Shown in pieces: positions 35,543 through 40,334 of a stretch of DNA of 40,334 bases. The stretch comes from JBLHLB01 sp047618505. GTDB lineage: Bacteria > Planctomycetota > UBA1135 > GCA-002686595. The translations under genes and the position numbers were made by a program. The stretch lies in NCBI GenBank assembly GCA_047618505.1, contig JBLHLB010000009.1, positions 1-40,334 on the forward strand, in the 5' to 3' direction. Position 1 is the first letter of the stretch, and every line of letters begins with the position of its first letter. Below the pieces are notes generated by a model. That model did not search any database and had not been told where the DNA came from. It worked only from the letters and a program-made list of their open reading frames with translations.

Positions 35543-37134
35543 CGGACGACTTCCTGCTTCTTCGCTGCCTTCGCCGCGGGCATTGCCTTGGGCTCAAGGG
35601 GCCCGAAGCCCTCTTCCTCGAAGGGGGCGGCGTCGCGTTGACGCGGGAGCGGGCTGCAGCTCGCGGATGCACCGCGATCGAGGTCTTGGCTAGCGGTCGC
35701 AAGGTCGATGTCGGCCGCATCACCCACGTCCCGGGCCAGATGCGTCAGCGGATGCGGTCCGGCGGGTATTGCGACCTCGGCGGGGGGATAGAGGGAAACG
35801 CCAACGAGCTTGGGGCGACCCGCGAGGATGTCCTGACGACGTGCAGCGTGGCTCTCTGCAATGCGCGCCTGAATACTCCCGTCGAGCAGACCAACCGAGA
35901 TGCCACCGTTGGCTTCGACACTCTGCAGCACTGCCCAGGCACCGCGAGCGATCGAGTCGGTCAAGGCTTCCACGTGACCGCTGCCACCGGCGGGATCGAT
36001 CACTCGCTGGACGTGTCCTTCAAGTGCAAGAATATTGGGCGTGTTGCGCGCAACGCGTCGCCCGAGTTGACCGGGCACGCCGAGGGCACGGTCATAGGTG
36101 AGCGGCGTGAAGATGTCCGCGCCGCCAGTTTGCGCCGCGAAGGTCAGGGTCGTCGTGCGGAGAATGTTGATCCAAGGATCACGCTTCGAAAGGGATCGCG
36201 CGCCTTCGAAGGCGTGGATGCGTGTCGGGGGCGGAGTCGAAACGCCGCAACTGTGGAGCAACTGCGTCCAGGTCAAGCGCGCCGCCCGCAGAAGTGCGAG
36301 GGAGGGGAAGACGTCCGGCGCTAGGGCCAATCGTAGGGTTACGTGTTGTGCTGCGATTTCAGGCGTCACGCCGCGGGTCTCAAGTTCGCGCAGCATTTGG
36401 GCGCCACTGGCCAGGAGCAATCCTAGCTCCAACAACATGTCACAGCCGGCCTCGTGGAAGGGACGCGAATCGATGGATAGGGGGCGTAGTTGCCACTTGG
36501 TTTCCGCCTGGGCAATGAGGTCGACCGCGTCGTCCCAGGCGCTCGCAAGAGATCCCGGCAGTGCTCCGTCTGTGGCCAACGCCGCGAGAGGGTCGTGTCC
36601 CAGTTCATAGGTCCCGGGCTGTTCGCCTGCCTCCGTTGCAATGAGCAGCTGGAGTAGGGGGCGAGCGTTTGCGCCTGCGTCGAAGGTGAGCTCAACGGCA
36701 TCGCGCCGGACATCCCGAAGTGCATGCGCCAGGTTCGAGCGGGTACCCAACAGCAGCCCACGATCGCTTGACGCAGCCTGCGGTCCCGCATCCCCAAGGC
36801 GCGCTCCACGGTCCAGGGCGATGTGAACCGCGGGGGCACCGTTCTTGAGATCCTCCAGGAGGGCCTGATTGAGATCCTCTGGCAGCGGTTCATCCCGCAG
36901 CGGCGCGCACAGGGTTCCTCCGAGGGGGCCCGTGCAACGACCTCCGCGTACCTGCCGTCCGAGTCCGGGGAAGCCCGCCGCGTCGGCGATTTCTTCCACG
37001 TCGGGTCCCAGGGGATCGACGGAGATACCGCCCGCAAGGGTGGAGAGCAGGAGGTCGTCAAAGGACGCGCCGGCGAGCTCCTTCTCGACCCGGGCGCGCC
37101 AAGTTGCGCCGGGACTAGGGTTAGGACTTGTCAT
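35539..37134 (-). CDS. mutA: Methylmalonyl-CoA mutase, small subunit, without B12-like domain
   Basis: This 531-residue protein is the non-catalytic partner of MutB. It has the diverged mutase barrel (LSTLAGGISVDPLGPDVEE at the N terminus; SIDSRPFHEAGCDMLLELGL; HVTLRLALAPDVFPSLALLRAARL; DPWINILRTTTLTFAAQTGGAD; VIDPAGGSGHVEALTDSIA). The coding frame ends just after the barrel (LPRQRDAAPFEEEGFGPL) with an Ala/Lys tail, so the degenerate C-terminal B12-binding-like domain of classical MutA (about 620 residues) is missing. It overlaps mutB by four bases. It starts 78 bases after icmF ends, separated by two small hairpins. Confidence 0.9.
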   Translation of the reverse strand: MTSPNPSPGATWRARVEKELAGASFDDLLLSTLAGGISVDPLGPDVEEIADAAGFPGLGRQVRGGRCTGPLGGTLCAPLRDEPLPEDLNQALLEDLKNGAPAVHIALDRGARLGDAGPQAASSDRGLLLGTRSNLAHALRDVRRDAVELTFDAGANARPLLQLLIATEAGEQPGTYELGHDPLAALATDGALPGSLASAWDDAVDLIAQAETKWQLRPLSIDSRPFHEAGCDMLLELGLLLASGAQMLRELETRGVTPEIAAQHVTLRLALAPDVFPSLALLRAARLTWTQLLHSCGVSTPPPTRIHAFEGARSLSKRDPWINILRTTTLTFAAQTGGADIFTPLTYDRALGVPGQLGRRVARNTPNILALEGHVQRVIDPAGGSGHVEALTDSIARGAWAVLQSVEANGGISVGLLDGSIQARIAESHAARRQDILAGRPKLVGVSLYPPAEVAIPAGPHPLTHLARDVGDAADIDLATASQDLDRGASASCSPLPRQRDAAPFEEEGFGPLEPKAMPAAKAAKKQEVVR

Positions 37135-37142
37135 TGGCGTGC

Positions 37143-37158
37143 GACGCCCGCGCGTCGA
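37143..37158. other. Small hairpin between icmF and mutA
   Basis: CGACGC and GCGTCG pair around CCGC within 37143-37159. Together with the stem at 37179-37193 it gives two consecutive structures in the 78-base gap, next to the mutA start. It could tune mutA expression relative to icmF; this is speculative. Confidence 0.3.
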
Positions 37159-37178
37159 ATCTCAAGGCATCAAGGAAA

Positions 37179-37193
37179 CCGCTCGGAGAGCGG
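37179..37193 (-). terminator. Hairpin after icmF, possible weak terminator
   Basis: On the minus strand CCGCTC-TCC-GAGCGG forms a 6-bp GC stem, extendable by G-U pairs, followed by TTTCCTT. It lies 20 bases after the icmF stop, where it might partly stop transcription before mutAB. The U-run is interrupted, so readthrough is likely. Confidence 0.4.
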
Positions 37194-37212
37194 CTCGGGA
37201 GTTCGATCGGAG

Positions 37213-40200
37213 CTACATGTTGCGGCGGTACTTGCCGCCGACTTCAAACAGGGCGCGGCTCATTTGTCCAAGGGAGAGGACCTTGCCGGCGTCCATCAGG
37301 GCATCAAACACGTTGCCGCCCGATAGGGCCGCCTCGGATAGGGAATCCATGGCAGATTGGGAACCATCCGTGTTGCGCGCCTGGAAAGCTTCGCGCGAGG
37401 CGATGGCATATTGCTTCTCTTCGGTCGTGGAACGAATGATCTCCTCGGGGATGATCGTAGGTGAACCTTCGGCATCCAAGAAGGTGTTCACGCCAACCAC
37501 CGGGAGCTCACCGGAGTGCTTTTTCTCTTCGTAGTAGAGCGACTCCTCTTGGATCTTTGAGCGCTGGTACATGCGTTCCATTGCTCCGAGAACTCCGCCG
37601 CGTTCGGAGATGCGGCGGAACTCCTCAAGCACTGCCGCTTCGACCACATCGGTGAGTTTCTCGATGATGAAGGATCCCTGGAGCGGGTTCTCGTTCTTCG
37701 CGAGACCGAGCTCCTTATTGATGATCAACTGAATCGCCAGTGCGCGCCGCACGCTCTCCTCTGTGGGGGTCGTAATGGCCTCGTCGTAGGCATTCGTGTG
37801 CAGAGAGTTACAGTTGTCATTCAGCGCATAGAGCGCCTGCAGGGTCGTCCGAATGTCGTTGAAGGCGATCTCTTGGGCGTGCAGGGAGCGTCCGGACGTC
37901 TGGATGTGGTACTTGAGCTTCTGGCTGCGTTCGTTGGCACCGTACTTCTCGCGCATGGCCCGCGCCCAGATGCGGCGCGCGACGCGGCCGATCACCGAGT
38001 ACTCCGGATCCAATCCGTTGGAAAAGAAGAAGGAGAGGTTGGGGGCGAACGTGTCGATGTCCATCCCGCGACTCAGGTAGTACTCGACAAAGGTAAAGCC
38101 GTTCGAGAGGGTGAAGGCTAGCTGCGTGATCGGGTTCGCGCCGGCTTCGGCGATGTGGTAACCGGAGATCGACACGGAGTAGAAATTGCGCACGGCCTCG
38201 CGCACAAAAGTCTCCTGAATATCGCCCATCATGCGCAGGGCGAATTCCGTCGAGAAGATACAAGTGTTTTGGGCTTGGTCTTCCTTGAGGATGTCGGCCT
38301 GAACTGTTCCGCGCACCTGGCTCAGAACTTCCGCACGCACCTCGGCGTAGACCTTGGCAGGCAGGACCTCGTCGCCGGTGACGCCCAGGAGCATCAGGCC
38401 AAGACCATCGTTGCCCTCGGGCAGGTCGCCCTGATAGCGCGGGCGTTCCATCTTCTTGGTGGCAAAGATCGAGTCGATCTTTGCATCGACCTCGGCCTCC
38501 AGACCCTCGCGCTTGATGTGCTTCTCGCAGCCCTGGTCAACAGCGGCGTTCAGAAAGAAGGCCAGGACCATGGGCGCCGGGCCGTTGATCGTCATGGACA
38601 CCGAAGTCTTCGGATCCGCCAGATCGAAGCCCGAATAGAGCTTCTTGGCATCGTCCAAAGTGCAGATCGAAACACCGGAGTTGCCGACCTTGCCATAGAT
38701 GTCCGGCCGCACTTCGGGGTCTTCGCCGTAGAGCGTGACCGAGTCAAAGGCAGTCGAAAGTCGCTTGGCCGGCATTCCGCGTGACACGTAATGGAAGCGC
38801 CGGTTCGTGCGCTCCGGCCCGCCTTCTCCGGCGAACATGCGTGCGGGGTCCTCGCCTTCGCGTTTGAGGGGGAATACACCGGCAGTGAAGGGGTAGAGAC
38901 CCGGCGCATTCTCACGGGTCAACCAGTTCAACAGATCGCCCCAGTCACGATAGGTCGGCATGGAGACCTTTGGGATTCGCTGGTGCGACAGCGTTGTCGT
39001 CCAGAGGTCCAGCTTGATGACCCGGTCGCGCACCTTGAACTCGTACTTCTCCGCCAGGTAGCGAGCACGCATCGCAGGCCAACCAAGTAGGAGCTCACGG
39101 CTATCGTGGGAGAGTCGCGATTCAAACTTGCCGTAGAGCTGGACGAGCTCAAGCACGGCGGGGGAGTCTCCCTCCAGCGCGTCTATTTCCCGGACGAAGT
39201 CGATGACTTCTCCCGCATCCTTGCCGCTGGCTTCACCGGCACGCAGGGCGTCAATTGCCCCACGGACGGCGTAGAGTCTGCGCGCGATGGCGGCCTCCGT
39301 GGCAAGACGGGCCTCGATAGCGTCCGAGCCCTCGGCGATCTCTGCCAAGTAGCGCGTGCGATCCGGCGGCAGAATCGAACGATCGCGGTGGGCACCCGCC
39401 TCCAGGTCGAAGGACGACTGTAGAGGGGCCGAAGTCTTTTCCGCGATGACATTCATCAAGTCGCGGTAGAGGCGACTTGTACCGGGGTCGTTGAACTGGG
39501 AGGCGATCGTGCCGTGCACCGGCATGTCTTCGACGGCGTCATCAAAACGCTTGTGGTTGCGCTTGTATTGAGTGCGCACGTCACGCAGGGCATCGAGGCT
39601 GCCGCGCTTGTCAAATTTGTTGATCGCGATCATGTCCGCGAAGTCGAGCATGTCGATCTTCTCGAGCTGAGTCGCAGCACCGTACTCCGAAGTCATTACA
39701 TAGAGCGCAACATCCGAATGCTCCATGATCTCCGTGTCGGATTGCCCAATGCCGGAGGTCTCCACGATGATGAGGTCGAAGCCGGCGGCCTTGCAGATGT
39801 CAATGGCGTCCTGCACATGGCGTGATAGGGCCAGGTTCGACTGACGCGTTGCGAGGGAGCGCATGTAGACGCGCGGGCTGTCCAGGGCGTTCATGCGAAT
39901 GCGATCGCCCAGGAGCGCGCCGCCGGATTTGCGCTTCGAGGGATCGACGGAGATGACCGCCAGAGTCTTGTCCGTGAACTCCTGGAGGAAACGGCGCACT
40001 AGCTCGTCCACCAGGGACGATTTGCCAGATCCGCCCGTGCCCGTGATGCCGAGGACAGGGACGCTGCGGCTGCCGGTCAGGCGTTTCAGTTGCCCGCGCA
40101 GGGCGTCGACCAGGGTCGGCTCGTTTTCCGCCAAGCTGATCAGCTGTCCGATGGCGCCAGGATCGCGCTCTGGGACGCGATCGACTTGGCCGTTGAGCCC

Positions 40201-40334
40201 CTTTTCTGTTGTCGAGTAGTCACAGCGCCGGAGGAGGTCGTCGATCATCCCCTGCAGCCCCATGGCACGCCCGTCGTCAGGCGTGTAGATGCGCTCCACT
40301 CCAGCAGCGTGCAACTCTTCAACTTCCTTTGGAT
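37213..40334 (-). CDS. icmF: Fused isobutyryl-CoA mutase IcmF, 5' end outside window
   Basis: The frame runs open through the right edge. The visible 1,040 or so residues start at the end of the N-terminal B12-binding domain (EELHAAGVERIYTPDDG, GLQGMIDDLLRRCD), so the start codon lies outside. Next is the MeaI-type GTPase domain with P-loop GITGTGGSGKSSLVDEL, DPSKRKSGGALLGDRIRM, ETSGIGQSD and NKFDKRG, then a linker, then the substrate-binding TIM barrel (SVSMTINGPAPMVLAFFLN, FSTEFALRMMGD, SISGYHIAEAGANP, HIQTSGRSLHAQE). This order is diagnostic of IcmF, which interconverts isobutyryl-CoA and n-butyryl-CoA (and in some cases pivalyl/isovaleryl-CoA) with its own built-in chaperone. It lies directly upstream of mutA, mutB and meaB. 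Confidence 0.96.
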   Translation of the reverse strand, partial: PKEVEELHAAGVERIYTPDDGRAMGLQGMIDDLLRRCDYSTTEKGLNGQVDRVPERDPGAIGQLISLAENEPTLVDALRGQLKRLTGSRSVPVLGITGTGGSGKSSLVDELVRRFLQEFTDKTLAVISVDPSKRKSGGALLGDRIRMNALDSPRVYMRSLATRQSNLALSRHVQDAIDICKAAGFDLIIVETSGIGQSDTEIMEHSDVALYVMTSEYGAATQLEKIDMLDFADMIAINKFDKRGSLDALRDVRTQYKRNHKRFDDAVEDMPVHGTIASQFNDPGTSRLYRDLMNVIAEKTSAPLQSSFDLEAGAHRDRSILPPDRTRYLAEIAEGSDAIEARLATEAAIARRLYAVRGAIDALRAGEASGKDAGEVIDFVREIDALEGDSPAVLELVQLYGKFESRLSHDSRELLLGWPAMRARYLAEKYEFKVRDRVIKLDLWTTTLSHQRIPKVSMPTYRDWGDLLNWLTRENAPGLYPFTAGVFPLKREGEDPARMFAGEGGPERTNRRFHYVSRGMPAKRLSTAFDSVTLYGEDPEVRPDIYGKVGNSGVSICTLDDAKKLYSGFDLADPKTSVSMTINGPAPMVLAFFLNAAVDQGCEKHIKREGLEAEVDAKIDSIFATKKMERPRYQGDLPEGNDGLGLMLLGVTGDEVLPAKVYAEVRAEVLSQVRGTVQADILKEDQAQNTCIFSTEFALRMMGDIQETFVREAVRNFYSVSISGYHIAEAGANPITQLAFTLSNGFTFVEYYLSRGMDIDTFAPNLSFFFSNGLDPEYSVIGRVARRIWARAMREKYGANERSQKLKYHIQTSGRSLHAQEIAFNDIRTTLQALYALNDNCNSLHTNAYDEAITTPTEESVRRALAIQLIINKELGLAKNENPLQGSFIIEKLTDVVEAAVLEEFRRISERGGVLGAMERMYQRSKIQEESLYYEEKKHSGELPVVGVNTFLDAEGSPTIIPEEIIRSTTEEKQYAIASREAFQARNTDGSQSAMDSLSEAALSGGNVFDALMDAGKVLSLGQMSRALFEVGGKYRRNM

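Overview
The window reads as a chromosomal segment of a high-GC, Gram-negative-type bacterium, most likely a member of the Planctomycetota (PVC group). Supporting points are a DUF1080 secreted sugar hydrolase, many secreted or lipid-anchored proteins with mosaic domains (Calx-beta, choice-of-anchor D, discoidin, PKD), a short Chlamydia/Planctomycete-style ribosomal protein L28, weak or absent Shine-Dalgarno sequences and frequent GTG/TTG starts. This placement is inference; no rRNA gene is present.

Layout. 1-2232 (+): the 3' part of a large secreted metalloprotease gene, then a small DoxX membrane protein. 2261-6390 (-): maf, cysS, a DUF1080 protein and a CNNM/CBS membrane protein, plausibly one transcript. 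6391-6836: a divergent gap with a 17-bp tandem repeat. 6837-8267 (+): a predicted propeller lipoprotein. 8296-10131 (-): a secreted protein with four retropepsin-type D[TS]G repeats, divergent from an ArsR-like regulator (10206-10796, +). 10821-14569 (-): topA, a PepSY-like lipoprotein and slyX. 14773-20843 (+): a discoidin/toroid secreted protein, an MfnA-like PLP decarboxylase and an S9 peptidase, ending at a perfect 16-bp hairpin. 20910-22559 (-): an M28 peptidase. 22597-26940 (+): a translationally coupled four-gene operon joining an unrecognised membrane protein, a LolD-like ATPase, an FtsX-like permease and a ZnuA/TroA-like lipoprotein. 27044-28825 (-): a trypsin/PKD secreted protease. 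28826-29286: a structured non-coding gap. Then, all on the minus strand, rpmB, an M1 peptidase, meaB, mutB, mutA and icmF, the last running off the right edge.

How the genes work together. The right end is a cobalamin-dependent acyl-CoA mutase locus: fused isobutyryl-CoA mutase, the two methylmalonyl-CoA mutase subunits and the MeaB chaperone, linking branched-chain and odd-chain acyl-CoA to succinyl-CoA. Six peptidases or peptidase-like proteins (M12B-like, retropepsin-like, S9, M28, S1, M1), five of them with a visible export signal, point to protein and peptide scavenging outside the cytoplasm.

The best candidate for an undescribed system is the 22597-26940 operon. A cluster-9 metal-binding lipoprotein sits with a MacB/FtsX-type ABC pair instead of a ZnuB-type channel, and it lacks the usual first metal-ligand histidine. 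Other points worth a look are a metalloprotease apparently nested inside a choice-of-anchor D domain, an inverted duplication of the 3' end of rpmB, a G-quadruplex-capable tract upstream of the S1 protease, and two intergenic tandem repeats of 16 and 17 bp.
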